A stretch of 64,000 bases of DNA from Vibrio lentus (lineage in GTDB: Bacteria > Pseudomonadota > Gammaproteobacteria > Enterobacterales > Vibrionaceae). Both the position numbers and the translations under genes were made by a program. Location: assembly GCF_030409755.1 (NCBI RefSeq), contig NZ_JAUFQE010000002.1, positions 3,348,001 through 3,412,000 of the forward strand, written 5' to 3'. Shown here piece by piece: positions 17,265-27,391 of the stretch (position 1 is the first letter of the stretch; each line of letters starts with the position of its first letter). The notes under the pieces are model-generated. The model made no database searches and had not been told where the DNA came from. It saw nothing but the letters and a program-made list of their open reading frames with translations.

Positions 17265-18404
17265 ATGTCTAATTTAACACTCACTACTGCTATTGATAGC
17301 TTTTATCCGCCGCACCGAACGTTAATGGGACCGGGGCCCTCAGACATTTCGCCTCAAGTTCTACAGGCCTTGAGCCGCCCAACCATTGGTCACCTCGATC
17401 CGTTGTTTATCGCGATGATGGATGAATTGAAACAACTTCTTAAGTATGCATTCCAAACAGAGAATGAGTTTACGATTGCCGTTTCTGCTCCAGGCAGTGC
17501 GGGTATGGAAACGTGTTTTGTTAACTTGATTGAGCCTGGCGAGAAGGTGATTGTTTGTCGCAACGGTGTTTTCGGTGAACGTATGCGAGAGAATGTTGTG
17601 CGTTGTGGTGGTGAAGCGATCCTTGTTGATGACGAGTGGGGCAAACCAGTCTCTGTGGAAAAGGTAGAAAAGGCATTGGCAGAAAACCCTGATGCTGTTG
17701 CTGTCGCATTTGTGCATGCAGAAACGTCTACTGGCGCGTTATCGGATGCTCAAGCGATTTCCGCAGTCGCTCTTCAATTTGATGCGTTGTCGATTGTGGA
17801 TGCGGTGACATCATTAGGTGGTGTACCATTGTTGGTTGATGAATGGCAACTCGATGCGGTTTATTCAGGAAGTCAAAAGTGTCTATCTTGCGTTCCTGGA
17901 CTGTCTCCAGTGACTTTCTCTCAACGTGCGGTTGAGAAGATGAAGGCTCGCCAAACTCCGGTACAAAGCTGGTTCCTAGATCAAAGCTTAGTACTGAGTT
18001 ACTGGAGTGGAGAAGGTAAGCGTAGTTACCACCATACTGCACCCGTCAATAGCCTCTATGCTCTGCATGAGTCGTTGGTTCTATTGAAAAATGAAGGCCT
18101 AGACAATGCTTGGTCACGTCACTATGCGATGCACCAAGAACTCAAAGCTGGCGTAGAAGCTTTAGGATTAAAATTTGTGGTTGATGAAGAGAGTCGCCTA
18201 CCTCAATTGAATGCGCTTTACTTCCCTGAAGGGATTGATGAAGCCAAAATAAGAACGCAGCTGTTAGAAGAATATAATCTTGAAATCGGTGCAGGCCTTG
18301 GCTCTTTAGCTGGGAAGGCTTGGCGTATTGGTTTAATGGGTTATGGCGCTCGAAAAGAGAATGTCGCTTTGTGCTTAAAAGCGTTACAAGACGTTCTAAA
18401 ATAG
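17265..18404 (+). CDS. Class V aminotransferase (alanine-glyoxylate / serine-pyruvate type)
   Basis: A PLP enzyme of fold type I, 379 residues. The opening HRTLMGPGPSDISPQVLQAL is typical of the alanine-glyoxylate/serine-pyruvate branch, and the PLP-binding lysine is Lys205 in SGSQKCLSCVPG. The upstream ATG at 17259 is only about 4 bases from the ribosome site AAGGG, so I prefer the second ATG at 17265. It transfers the amino group of alanine or serine to glyoxylate or pyruvate; the exact substrates cannot be read from sequence. It is a single-gene unit with a terminator. Confidence 0.9.
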   Translation: MSNLTLTTAIDSFYPPHRTLMGPGPSDISPQVLQALSRPTIGHLDPLFIAMMDELKQLLKYAFQTENEFTIAVSAPGSAGMETCFVNLIEPGEKVIVCRNGVFGERMRENVVRCGGEAILVDDEWGKPVSVEKVEKALAENPDAVAVAFVHAETSTGALSDAQAISAVALQFDALSIVDAVTSLGGVPLLVDEWQLDAVYSGSQKCLSCVPGLSPVTFSQRAVEKMKARQTPVQSWFLDQSLVLSYWSGEGKRSYHHTAPVNSLYALHESLVLLKNEGLDNAWSRHYAMHQELKAGVEALGLKFVVDEESRLPQLNALYFPEGIDEAKIRTQLLEEYNLEIGAGLGSLAGKAWRIGLMGYGARKENVALCLKALQDVLK

Positions 18405-18428
18405 TAGCTATAAACTGAAGTTCAAAAG

Positions 18429-18458
18429 AAAAGCGCACGAGAGATCGTGCGCTTTTTT
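18429..18458. terminator. Bidirectional terminator between the aminotransferase and pglL
   Basis: AAAAGCGCACGA-gaga-TCGTGCGCTTTT is a 12-bp perfect stem with T runs on both strands, about 25 bases after the aminotransferase stop. Confidence 0.88.
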
Positions 18459-18508
18459 GTGTCTAGGCTAAACGTCATTACAGCAAAATGATTCTAGATT
18501 CCTTGGCA

Positions 18509-20272
18509 TCATTTAGCTGAAGAAATGTTGTTTTCTGCTTCTGATATCTTCTTATACTGAACCTTTGAAAAGTCTCGATTTGGGAACAAGAAGCTCGCTT
18601 CACTACGAATTTGTTCTGCTTTACTGTGATCGCCCAATCCTTGATACGCGAGAATCAGGTTACTGTAGAAAGCAGGTCTTGGTTTACTCTTTATGATCTC
18701 TAGCGACCAATCTATATAAGGCTGGATCAGGCTAGGATCGGCTTTGTAGAGACCGATATTTAGATAGGTACTGTACACGTCCCAATCATAGCGATCTTTC
18801 CATACTACGGGGTTCGTTACCTGCTTAAGAATGTCCGGGTTTTTCGGCTTAGACAGTTCAAATTTAGTGAGTACATAATTGGTATGTAAGGCACTCAGCA
18901 TGTAAAAACTCACCAAGATAGGAACGACTAAGCTCGACACTCTAAATAGGGTTTTACTGACGATACTAAACGGCTGCTGATAGTGGCGAGAAGTCCGTTG
19001 ATCGACCCAGTAAATCAAAATGATAAAGGTTATCCAGTGAATCGCCGAGTGGTAAAAAGGATACTCAAGCTGAGAATGTAAGAGTATCGGTATGAACAGC
19101 GCAAGTAGTGCTAGACGTGTTCCTTTCGCTGAGTTAGCTATGCGTGACATCACCAATACCGCAGCAATCAAGATACCGATAATTGGTACAATTCCACCTT
19201 CTACTCCCCAAAACAGGAACTCATTATGTGGGTGATCCATTGAGGGAAGGCCGGGATGATAATTTGAGTTAAGTTGATGTTGGCGAGCCGTGTATAGCGT
19301 GTATTCGGATTCGAATTTTCCGTAGCCATAACCGGTAAATGGCTTTTCGATCATCATATCGAGCGCTTGTGGGAAGGTATAGGCTCGTGGACTTTCTAAG
19401 TTTGCTTTTTTACTGGCGAAACTATCAGTTGCGCTGAGGCTGATCACCGAAAAAGCGACGACGATACCGACTACCACTGATGCGCACCATCCGTAGAAGC
19501 GTTTCTTAGTAGAGAACTTGTATAGATAAGGCAGAATGCAGACAAACCCGATTACGGCAGCCAACCATCCTGTACGTGATGCGATGATGATCAGCAAAGG
19601 TACGGTTAAGGTTGGTGTTAGGTAGAGTAAGAACGACTCGCTAATTTTGTGATTATATTTAGCTGGCTGTCTTGCTAAAAGATACGCTGAAAGCACAAAA
19701 CCTGTAGCAAGAAAGCTTGCCATGACATTCGGTTGTTGGAATATCCCATAAGGTCTATTGGCCGCAGTGTTGTAACCAAATAGGTTGCCAGGTTCCAATA
19801 AGAAATATTGCACATAGCCAAAAAGTGCTTGCATAACAACAGCAAGAACAATGAACCACAACATGCGTTGTTTGTGTTTGTTACTGAATTTAAATTGCTG
19901 AAGCACCACGAACAAAGCGAAGCCCGCCCACAATCCTAGTAGTCGGCCAGATGCGGCTTGAGGAGAGGCGTTGCTGTAAAGAATGGGTAACGTCAGTATT
20001 ACGCAGCTTATCAGCAAGCCAACGGTTAACTTTGAATATTTGAGTACTCGGTTAGTGGCAAGCTGGTATAAGCCAATCGCCAACGTAAAACTAAGAGCTA
20101 ACCAAGTGGTCGGATTAAAGGATAAAGCAAGGCCTGAGCCGCCAGGGTTAGGCATGAAAAAATGCATGGCTAATAAGAATACAACAGCTAAAGAGGCAAG
20201 AAATGCCTTGTTAAGCGGGAGCCGAGTTCTCTGATTTTCTAGCTGGGTACCGCTAGTGTGTATTGTTGCCAT
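18509..20272 (-). CDS. pglL: PglL-type O-oligosaccharyltransferase (Wzy_C family)
   Basis: An inner-membrane protein of 587 residues with about 11-12 helices, the large periplasmic loop of the O-antigen ligase/PglL fold (YPYGIFQQPNVMASFLATG and HPHNEFLFWGVEGG) and a C-terminal helical, TPR-like region (about 480-570). PglL enzymes move a lipid-linked glycan to Ser/Thr of secreted proteins such as pilins. I recall the V. cholerae gene at this position (VC0393) being studied as PglL. Its nearness to the MSHA pilin cluster makes pilins candidate acceptors, but that is inference. Confidence 0.85.
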   Translation of the reverse strand: MATIHTSGTQLENQRTRLPLNKAFLASLAVVFLLAMHFFMPNPGGSGLALSFNPTTWLALSFTLAIGLYQLATNRVLKYSKLTVGLLISCVILTLPILYSNASPQAASGRLLGLWAGFALFVVLQQFKFSNKHKQRMLWFIVLAVVMQALFGYVQYFLLEPGNLFGYNTAANRPYGIFQQPNVMASFLATGFVLSAYLLARQPAKYNHKISESFLLYLTPTLTVPLLIIIASRTGWLAAVIGFVCILPYLYKFSTKKRFYGWCASVVVGIVVAFSVISLSATDSFASKKANLESPRAYTFPQALDMMIEKPFTGYGYGKFESEYTLYTARQHQLNSNYHPGLPSMDHPHNEFLFWGVEGGIVPIIGILIAAVLVMSRIANSAKGTRLALLALFIPILLHSQLEYPFYHSAIHWITFIILIYWVDQRTSRHYQQPFSIVSKTLFRVSSLVVPILVSFYMLSALHTNYVLTKFELSKPKNPDILKQVTNPVVWKDRYDWDVYSTYLNIGLYKADPSLIQPYIDWSLEIIKSKPRPAFYSNLILAYQGLGDHSKAEQIRSEASFLFPNRDFSKVQYKKISEAENNISSAK

Positions 20273-20292
20273 AAATCCCTAACCTTATAAAA

Positions 20293-20324
20293 ACAGAGCT
20301 TGTTCCTTCTGAAACAAGCTCTGT
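20293..20324 (-). terminator. Terminator of uvrA
   Basis: On the bottom strand ACAGAGCTTGTTT pairs with AACAAGCTCTGT and a T run follows, about 45 bases beyond the uvrA stop. Confidence 0.8.
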
Positions 20325-20368
20325 TACTTTAACATTTTTCTGTCTGCTCGCAGGGAGCTATTTTACAC

Positions 20369-23200
20369 CTACTTTAAATTTAACATAGGCTTAAGGAAGC
20401 GAGCTGTGTGCGAACCTTCGACTAACGCCACATCTTCAGGTGTACCTTCTGCAACAATTTCACCGCCTCCTTGTCCACCTTCAGGGCCAAGATCTAGGAT
20501 CCAGTCCGCTGTTTTGACGACGTCTAGGTTATGCTCAATCACGACAACCGTATTACCGTGATCACGTAATCTATGCAGTACCGTTAACAGTTGCTGGATA
20601 TCGTGGAAATGTAGGCCTGTTGTTGGCTCATCGAGAATGTATAAGGTTTTCCCCGTGTCTCGTTTAGATAACTCTCTTGCCAACTTAACACGTTGTGCTT
20701 CACCGCCAGACAAGGTTGTTGCCGCTTGCCCAAGGCGAATGTAGGAAAGGCCAACGTCCATTAGGGTTTGCAGCTTACGAGCAATAACAGGCACTGGGTT
20801 GAAGTATTCACGAGCATCTTCCACAGTCATCTCTAGAACTTCGTCAATGGTTTTACCCTTGTAGCGGACCTCTAGAGTCTCACGGTTATAACGCTTACCT
20901 TTACACACATCACACGGAACATACACATCTGGCAAGAAATGCATCTCTACTTTGATGACACCGTCTCCCTGACACGCTTCACAGCGACCACCACGAACGT
21001 TAAAACTGAATCGACCTGGCTTGTAGCCACGAGATCGTGATTCTTGGGTACCTGCAAATAACTCACGAATTGGCGTGAAAATACCAGTGTAGGTTGCAGG
21101 GTTTGATCTAGGGGTGCGACCGATAGGGCTTTGATCAATATCGATCACTTTGTCGAAATGCTCTAAGCCTTTTATCTTTTTGTGCTGCGCTGGAACTGCG
21201 GTTGTTGCACCGTTTAATTGAGTGTGGGCAACTTTAAAGAAGGTGTCATTGATTAGTGTAGATTTACCTGACCCCGATACCCCCGTAATACAGCTGAACA
21301 AGCCTACAGGGATCGTCGCAGTGACATTCTTTAGGTTGTTCCCAGTCGCGCCAACGATCTCGACCACCTTTTTCTTGTCGATAGGCGTTCTTTGTTTTGG
21401 TATCGCAATTTCTTTGGCGCCGCTCAGGTATTGCCCAGTTAAAGAGTTCGGGTTTTCGATGATGTCTTGCATGGTGCCTTCAGCGACCACGTGACCACCG
21501 TGAACTCCCGCGCCTGGGCCGATATCGATAACATGGTCTGCACAACGAATCGCATCTTCGTCATGCTCAACAACAAGCACGGTATTTCCTAAGTCTCTTA
21601 GGTGAACCAGAGTTTGTAGTAGACGTTCATTATCACGCTGGTGGAGGCCAATCGATGGCTCATCCAGCACATACATAACACCAACTAAACCAGCACCAAT
21701 TTGACTTGCTAGACGAATCCTTTGCGCTTCACCACCAGACAGTGTTTCTGCACTGCGTGATAGGTTCAGGTAATTCAAACCAACGTTCACCAAGAAACGC
21801 AGACGATCATTGATCTCTTTCATCACTTTATCGGCAATTTGCCCACGTTGGCCGCTGAGCGACAAGTTTTGGAAAAACTCTAGCGCATCAGCAATGCTGA
21901 GCTGAACGATTTCTGGCAGTGTGGTATCGCCAATAAAGACATTTCGAGCTTCTAACCTTAAGCGCGTACCATCACAGCTAGAACATGATTTCGTTGATAT
22001 GTACTTGGCAAGATCTTCACGCACTGCGCTAGATTCAGTATCGCGGTAACGGCGCTCTAGCGTATTTAAAATACCTTCAAATGGATGACGCTTAACTCGG
22101 ATATCACCGCGATCATTGATGTATTTGAATTCAACTTCAGTTCTACCTGAGCCCTTGAGGATGATCTCTTGAGTTTTCTTTGGTAATGAGTTGAACGGAG
22201 CATAAAGGTCAAAACCATAATGATCTGACAGAGATGTCAGCATTTGAAAATAATAATAATTTTTCTGATCCCAGCCTTTAATCGCACCTTCAGCAATACT
22301 TAGGTTCTCATCTAAAATCACTCTACTTGGGTCAAAATACTGTTGAACCCCAAGTCCATCACACGTACCACAAGCACCTGCCGGGTTATTGAATGAGAAC
22401 AGGCGAGGCTCGAGTTCTTGCATGCTATAGCCACACTTTGGACAAGCGAAGTTTGCAGAGAATACGATCTCTTCTTGTTCTTTATCATCCATCCAACCGA
22501 CTACGGCGATGCCACCAGAGAGCTCTAATGTTGTCTCAAACGATTCAGCTAAACGCTGTTGAAGATCTGGGCGAACCTTAAAGCGATCAACGACAACTTC
22601 AATGGTGTGCTTCTTGTGCAGTTCCAATGTGGGTGGATCGGACAAATCACAGGTCTCGCCATCAATACGGGCACGGATAAAGCCTTGAGCCGCTAGGTTC
22701 TCAAGCGTTTTAACGTGCTCACCTTTACGTTCTTTGACTATCGGAGCCAACAGCATCATCTTTGAACCAGCAGGCAGTTCTAAGACTTTATCGACCATTT
22801 GACTGATGGTTTGTGCTGCAAGAGGGGTATTGTGATCAGGACAGCGCGGTTCACCGACACGAGCATAAAGTAGTCTTAGGTAATCATAGACTTCAGTGAT
22901 GGTGCCAACAGTTGAACGAGGATTGTGAGAAGTTGATTTCTGTTCGATGGAGATGGCTGGAGATAAACCTTCGATGTGGTCGACATCAGGCTTTTCCATG
23001 AGAGATAGAAATTGACGAGCGTAGGCCGACAAAGACTCAACATAACGACGTTGACCTTCTGCGTAGAGGGTATCAAACGCAAGTGACGACTTTCCTGAAC
23101 CTGATAACCCGGTGATAACCGTCAGCTTATCACGAGGTATGGTTAGGTTAATGTCTTTGAGGTTATGCGTACGAGCGCCTCTAATTTCTATTTTATCCAT
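20369..23200 (-). CDS. uvrA: Excinuclease ABC subunit A
   Basis: Damage-recognition ATPase of nucleotide excision repair, which loads UvrB. The 943 residues contain two ABC ATPase halves: Walker [10 protein letters not shown] near residue 32 and GVSGSGKST near 640, with [10 protein letters not shown] signatures in both. Zinc-binding Cys pairs (CPKCG...[14 protein letters not shown]...CDVCKG) are present. Length and layout are normal. The gene has its own LexA box upstream and terminator downstream. Confidence 0.97.
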   Translation of the reverse strand: MDKIEIRGARTHNLKDINLTIPRDKLTVITGLSGSGKSSLAFDTLYAEGQRRYVESLSAYARQFLSLMEKPDVDHIEGLSPAISIEQKSTSHNPRSTVGTITEVYDYLRLLYARVGEPRCPDHNTPLAAQTISQMVDKVLELPAGSKMMLLAPIVKERKGEHVKTLENLAAQGFIRARIDGETCDLSDPPTLELHKKHTIEVVVDRFKVRPDLQQRLAESFETTLELSGGIAVVGWMDDKEQEEIVFSANFACPKCGYSMQELEPRLFSFNNPAGACGTCDGLGVQQYFDPSRVILDENLSIAEGAIKGWDQKNYYYFQMLTSLSDHYGFDLYAPFNSLPKKTQEIILKGSGRTEVEFKYINDRGDIRVKRHPFEGILNTLERRYRDTESSAVREDLAKYISTKSCSSCDGTRLRLEARNVFIGDTTLPEIVQLSIADALEFFQNLSLSGQRGQIADKVMKEINDRLRFLVNVGLNYLNLSRSAETLSGGEAQRIRLASQIGAGLVGVMYVLDEPSIGLHQRDNERLLQTLVHLRDLGNTVLVVEHDEDAIRCADHVIDIGPGAGVHGGHVVAEGTMQDIIENPNSLTGQYLSGAKEIAIPKQRTPIDKKKVVEIVGATGNNLKNVTATIPVGLFSCITGVSGSGKSTLINDTFFKVAHTQLNGATTAVPAQHKKIKGLEHFDKVIDIDQSPIGRTPRSNPATYTGIFTPIRELFAGTQESRSRGYKPGRFSFNVRGGRCEACQGDGVIKVEMHFLPDVYVPCDVCKGKRYNRETLEVRYKGKTIDEVLEMTVEDAREYFNPVPVIARKLQTLMDVGLSYIRLGQAATTLSGGEAQRVKLARELSKRDTGKTLYILDEPTTGLHFHDIQQLLTVLHRLRDHGNTVVVIEHNLDVVKTADWILDLGPEGGQGGGEIVAEGTPEDVALVEGSHTARFLKPMLNLK

Positions 23201-23264
23201 CTCAACAGACCATGTAATTTTAAGTGGCTAAAGTATTACATAGAGTGAGATTTGTGCAAAGTTT

Positions 23265-23284
23265 TACTGGATAAAAAAACAGTA
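23265..23284. promoter_or_regulatory. LexA (SOS) box upstream of uvrA
   Basis: TACTGGATAAAAAAACAGTA fits the consensus TACTG(T)-N-ACAGTA with one deviation in the left half-site. It lies 64-84 bases before the uvrA start, so uvrA should be induced by DNA damage as in other gammaproteobacteria. Confidence 0.8.
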
Positions 23285-23285
23285 A

Positions 23286-23316
23286 TAAAAAAGGGCGACT
23301 CTTTTGAGTCACCCTT
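23286..23316 (-). terminator. Terminator of galU
   Basis: Bottom strand: AAGGGTGACTC-aaaa-GAGTCGCCCTT, an 11-bp stem with one G-T/A-C mismatch pair, followed by TTTTTT. It ends galU transcription before the uvrA promoter. Confidence 0.82.
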
Positions 23317-23421
23317 GGAATCGTTTAATGTGCTGCTAACCAACCGCTAATTGCTATCAGTTAAATAACTAAATAGTTAAACAACTCAACAGCTAAACAG
23401 CGAGTAAGCCAAAATTAGCGA

Positions 23422-24294
23422 TTAAGCTTCTTTTGTTGTTGAGTGCTTACCTAGTTCGATTTGTTGTTGGTCTTTTTTGTATAGGTTTTCAAAGCAGTAA
23501 TTTGTTGCTTCGATGTAGCCTTCAACACTACCGCAGTCAAAACGTTGGCCTTTAAATTTGTAAGCCAATACACAGCCTGCTTTTGCTTGTTTTAGTAATG
23601 CATCAGTGATCTGGATTTCGCCACCTTTGCCAGGTTCAGTCTGCTCGATAAGCTCAAAGATATCTGGAGTCAGAATGTAACGGCCAATGATTGCTAGATT
23701 GCTTGGTGCAGTACCTGGCTCTGGTTTTTCTACCATGTCATCGACACGGAAAAGATCGTCTTTGATCATCTCGCCCGAGATAACACCGTATTTATGTGTT
23801 TCGTTTTCAGGCACTTCTTGTACTGCAACGATTGAGCAACGGAACTGTTTGTATAGTGCCACCATTTGAGCCAGAACGCCTTGCTGCTCGTTCACACAAA
23901 GGTCATCAGCAAGCACAACGGCAAAAGGTTCATCACCCACAAGTTCACGACCAGTCAAGATAGCATGACCTAGACCTTTCATTTCGCGTTGACGAATGTA
24001 GGTGAAGTTTGCTGCTTCAATCGTCTCACGAATATTGATCAGCAAGTCTTCTTTATTAGTGCCGCTGATCTGGTGTTCAAGCTCGTAGTTCTTATCAAAG
24101 TGATCCATGATTGAGTGCTTACCACGGCCAGTCACGATGCACATTCCATCCATACCGGCTTCAATTGCTTCTTCAACGCCGTATTCAATTAGAGGTTTGT
24201 TTACAACGGGCATCATTTCTTTTGGCATTGACTTGGTTGCAGGTAAGAAGCGAGTACCGTAGCCAGCTGCCGGGAAAAGGCACTTTTTGATCAT
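23422..24294 (-). CDS. galU: UTP-glucose-1-phosphate uridylyltransferase
   Basis: Makes UDP-glucose for LPS, capsule and biofilm polysaccharides. The 290 residues open with the nucleotidyltransferase signature KCLFPAAGYGTRFLPATKS and include KEMMPVVNKPLIEYGVEEA and the GRYILTPDIF/EIQITDALL blocks of bacterial GalU. Length is normal. The gene is separated from qstR by about 157 bases and both are on the bottom strand. Confidence 0.95.
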   Translation of the reverse strand: MIKKCLFPAAGYGTRFLPATKSMPKEMMPVVNKPLIEYGVEEAIEAGMDGMCIVTGRGKHSIMDHFDKNYELEHQISGTNKEDLLINIRETIEAANFTYIRQREMKGLGHAILTGRELVGDEPFAVVLADDLCVNEQQGVLAQMVALYKQFRCSIVAVQEVPENETHKYGVISGEMIKDDLFRVDDMVEKPEPGTAPSNLAIIGRYILTPDIFELIEQTEPGKGGEIQITDALLKQAKAGCVLAYKFKGQRFDCGSVEGYIEATNYCFENLYKKDQQQIELGKHSTTKEA

Positions 24295-24451
24295 GATAAG
24301 ACCCTTTATCTATAATAATTATGGATTCAACCTGAGTGGTTGATATTTCTGAGGGCAACTCTAGCATAAGTTATGTCGAAAATTCAGCAACAATCCGTAT
24401 GGTTCACTAGAGCTTCCCTCAAAATTATCGTCAGTTTAAGAGGCCGATCAA

Positions 24452-25099
24452 TTATGCAAGTAGATTCTGGTTTGCCCATGCAATGGCTTGGACTCTATTT
24501 TTAACGGCTAGCTTACGGAATATCTGATAAAGGTGAGATTTGACCGTGAATTCGCTAATAAACAAATCATCGGCTATTTGAGTGTTTGATGAGCCAGATT
24601 GAAGGCAACGAATGACTTGCAGCTCTCTAATGGTTAAGTCAACATTGGTGGGGGTTGTATTGGTGCTCACGATGTTTCGATAGTAGAACAGTAATTGGCT
24701 TGCCACCTTTCTAGGTAGCCAATTGTCTCCATTGATCACCTCTTCAAGTCCCTTCGCTATTTTGGCTTTCTCTTCAGTGTTGTAAAACAGACCTTTTAAT
24801 ACGCCAAATGTAATTAACTCCGATGTAGGGAGTGCCTTGGGGACGTTGAATAGAATGATCTCATGATTTTTCCACATCACGGGTAGATTTGGATGAAGGT
24901 TCGTTAATTGAGGTACCTCTTTGTAATCAACGAGCAAAATTCGGTTGCTCTGCTTTCGGTCAAATAACATCAAATCATCTGGTGTCATCTTGAAAAGGGT
25001 TAGAGATGAAAATTTTTCTATCTCTTTAACATGCAAATAGGTGTTACTCGGATCGATACAGATAAAATGCAAAGTGCGAGCATATCGAGACTTTCTCAT
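24452..25099 (-). CDS. qstR: QstR, LuxR-type competence regulator
   Basis: The 215 residues have a receiver-like N-terminal domain related to VpsT/CsgD and a C-terminal LuxR helix-turn-helix (LTIRELQVIRCLQSGSSN...FTVKSHLYQIFRKLAVKNR). In V. cholerae the gene between galU and ssb (VC0396) is qstR, needed with TfoX and HapR for DNA uptake genes and T6SS expression. The c-di-GMP motif of VpsT (W[FLM][TS]R) appears here as WLPR, so binding of that ligand is doubtful. Assignment rests mainly on synteny. Confidence 0.85.
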   Translation of the reverse strand: MRKSRYARTLHFICIDPSNTYLHVKEIEKFSSLTLFKMTPDDLMLFDRKQSNRILLVDYKEVPQLTNLHPNLPVMWKNHEIILFNVPKALPTSELITFGVLKGLFYNTEEKAKIAKGLEEVINGDNWLPRKVASQLLFYYRNIVSTNTTPTNVDLTIRELQVIRCLQSGSSNTQIADDLFISEFTVKSHLYQIFRKLAVKNRVQAIAWANQNLLA

Positions 25100-25377
25100 T
25101 GAAACTCCTTGTTGAATTGGGATTAGATTTCACGTTGTCATGCATGCTTTCGCTTCTCTAGAGCGTTTCTTGTGACTTGCGTTGAATATCAACTTGGAAA
25201 GTAAATGAGAGGTTTGTAAGTGGAGAAAAAAGCAACATCGATCTGAATATCATGATTTGTTACGTTTTTATTCTTTGTAGTGAGGCGAGAATAGGAATGC
25301 GATTTATCACTGCAGAAAAGCATGCTATTCTTGTGCGCTAAAATTTTCTGAGACTATGAATTTAGACGGAGCAAATC

Positions 25378-25935
25378 ATGGCTAGCCGTGGAGTTAACAA
25401 AGTTATATTAGTGGGTAACCTAGGTAATGACCCTGAAATTCGTTACATGCCAAATGGCGGCGCAGTAGCGAACATTACCATTGCAACGTCAGAGTCATGG
25501 CGTGACAAAGCAACTGGCGAACAGCGTGAAAAAACAGAATGGCACCGTGTTGCTCTGTTTGGCAAGCTGGCGGAAGTTGCTGGTGAGTACCTACGTAAAG
25601 GTTCCCAAGTTTACATTGAAGGTCAACTTCAAACTCGTAAATGGCAAGATCAAAGCGGTCAAGACCGTTACACTACAGAAGTGGTTGTTCAAGGCTTCAA
25701 CGGTGTAATGCAAATGCTTGGTGGCCGTGCTCAAGGTGGTGCTCCTGCTCAAGGCGGTATGGGTAACAACAACCAACAGCAAGGTGGTTGGGGTCAGCCA
25801 CAGCAGCCACAACAGCAGCAACAATACAGTGCTCCAGCTCAACAGCAGCCAAAAGCACCTCAACAAGCTCCACAACAGGCTCAACCTCAATATAATGAGC
25901 CACCGATGGATTTTGATGATGACATCCCATTTTAG
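25378..25935 (+). CDS. ssb: Single-stranded DNA-binding protein
   Basis: The 185 residues comprise an OB-fold (1-110, starting [20 protein letters not shown]), a Gln/Gly/Pro-rich disordered linker (about 115-172) and the acidic tip DFDDDIPF that recruits repair and replication partners. It coats single-stranded DNA as a tetramer. A strong terminator follows, and the genomic island begins about 120 bases beyond the stop codon. Confidence 0.97.
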   Translation: MASRGVNKVILVGNLGNDPEIRYMPNGGAVANITIATSESWRDKATGEQREKTEWHRVALFGKLAEVAGEYLRKGSQVYIEGQLQTRKWQDQSGQDRYTTEVVVQGFNGVMQMLGGRAQGGAPAQGGMGNNNQQQGGWGQPQQPQQQQQYSAPAQQQPKAPQQAPQQAQPQYNEPPMDFDDDIPF

Positions 25936-25983
25936 GCTGGAATCTTTGAAAAGTGTAAAGACGATTTGTTGAATTATTACTTA

Positions 25984-26010
25984 AAGCCCTGCATCTGCAG
26001 GGCTTTTTTT
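25984..26010 (+). terminator. Terminator of ssb
   Basis: AAGCCCTGCA-tc-TGCAGGGCTT with eight T: a 10-bp perfect stem. It marks the end of backbone DNA on the left of the island. Confidence 0.9.
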
Positions 26011-26052
26011 GTCTTTTTTTTGAAAGTAGGTTGTCGTATTTGATAGTTCATA

Positions 26053-26061
26053 CTAATTTAG
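26053..26061. repeat. Candidate left recombination core of the island, CTAATTTAG
   Basis: The near-palindrome CTAATTTAG lies 41 bases before the first recombinase gene and 43 after the ssb terminator. The same core (CTAAWTTAG) is the centre of the three 66-bp repeats at 34722, 41379 and 48209. The flanks here do not match those repeats well, as expected for the opposite end of an element, but a nine-base match alone is weak evidence. Confidence 0.4.
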
Positions 26062-26101
26062 TTTCATTCGGGTTAAAAATGACAAGACAAGGTGGACGGA
26101 G

Positions 26102-27376
26102 ATGAGCTATCAAGTGAGTGTTTGGCGCATCGATGATAACGGTGAGCGAGCAGTTGTTGTAGTTGATGACCAGGGCATACCACACGATCAGGTGTCGCGC
26201 TATTTACTGGGCAAACGGAATAATCGAGCAACCAAGACGGTTTTGAATCTCGGCAAAAATGTTTGTCAGCTCTATCGCTGGTCGGAAGAATTAGGTATAG
26301 ACATTGAAGATCGCATTAAATCTGGTCAGATTTTCGGAATCACGGAAATTGACTCCCTAGTTGCTTACCTGTCTATGAACCAACGCCAGCTTAAAAAGCA
26401 AAATGAAGAGCAAGGAAACGACGACTGTGTTCTATCGTTTGCAGGATATGTTACTGCGAGTGTGCTGGCACAAAAAATTGACGTGGCGAAGGATTACTTC
26501 AAGTGGTTAGGTAACCTAGCGATTGAAGGACGCTTGGTCACTGACCCTTATTACGCAGCTATTGGCCCTGCGATCAAAGACCTCAATGATGCACTGGACG
26601 CCCGAAAAGTAACGGGAACCAAAAAAGCTCGCATCGGGCTTACAGTAGAAGAACAACAGTTTTTGTTGTCGGTTACTCACCCTGAACATTCACAAAACCC
26701 ATTCGAATCTCGCACTCGTATTCGTAACCACTTAATATTTAAGCTTCTAATGCTTTGTGGTGTAAGACTAGGGGAGCTATTGGCATTAGGCACCATTAAT
26801 TGCCACCTGTTAGGAGACGACCCATATCTCCGCTTTGGTCAGAACTTAACAAAAGAGGTAGACCCTCGCTCTATTCCGCCAGAGGCAAAAACCTTGCCAC
26901 GTAACATTTATTTGACTGCGGAGTTGGCGGCGGAGGTAGACAGCTACATTATGAATGAGCGTAAAGCGCGGGGACGCATTGCCCGTAAAGCGCCTCCCTA
27001 TGTGTTTCTTAACACCCTCAAGGAGCCAGCCCCCATGACTGAGGGGTCTATCTACCACATGTGTCAGCTTTTGCGCGAAAAATTCCCCAAACAGCTCGCA
27101 AACCTTCATCCACATCGCCTAAGACACTCATTTAATGACAATTTGGCACTGATGTTCGCTGACTCAGCAGGCGACGAGGAATTCCTAAAATTACAGCGTT
27201 GGTTAAATGGTTGGAGCAATAGCAGCAAAGAAGGACAAACTTATACCTTGCGCTCAACTGAAATTCGTGGACAGCGTTGTTTGCAGATGCTTCAGGAAAA
27301 CATCCTGAAAGGGAATTATCATGAACAGGATTACGCGCACCCTGAGCCCAAATACGACGAAGATATCGATATGTAA
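26102..27376 (+). CDS. ginA: GinA-like tyrosine recombinase of a GInt-type island
   Basis: First of three consecutive large tyrosine recombinases, 424 residues. Arg222 lies in GVRLGELLALG and the HxLRH-type box in HPHRLRHSFN near residue 338; the C-terminus is more divergent. GInt islands are defined by an end-located ginABCD operon with three such recombinases and a small fourth protein, all needed for excision and integration. Position 40 bases inside the island end, gene order and sizes fit. RIT elements also have three recombinases, but of smaller size. Confidence 0.75.
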   Translation: MSYQVSVWRIDDNGERAVVVVDDQGIPHDQVSRYLLGKRNNRATKTVLNLGKNVCQLYRWSEELGIDIEDRIKSGQIFGITEIDSLVAYLSMNQRQLKKQNEEQGNDDCVLSFAGYVTASVLAQKIDVAKDYFKWLGNLAIEGRLVTDPYYAAIGPAIKDLNDALDARKVTGTKKARIGLTVEEQQFLLSVTHPEHSQNPFESRTRIRNHLIFKLLMLCGVRLGELLALGTINCHLLGDDPYLRFGQNLTKEVDPRSIPPEAKTLPRNIYLTAELAAEVDSYIMNERKARGRIARKAPPYVFLNTLKEPAPMTEGSIYHMCQLLREKFPKQLANLHPHRLRHSFNDNLALMFADSAGDEEFLKLQRWLNGWSNSSKEGQTYTLRSTEIRGQRCLQMLQENILKGNYHEQDYAHPEPKYDEDIDM

Positions 27377-27391
27377 CACTCGGAGGCAACA

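Noticed and set aside
25100..25377. LexA box upstream of ssb, as in some bacteria
   Set aside because: No CTGT-N8-ACAG-like match was found in this gap; the only good one lies before uvrA.
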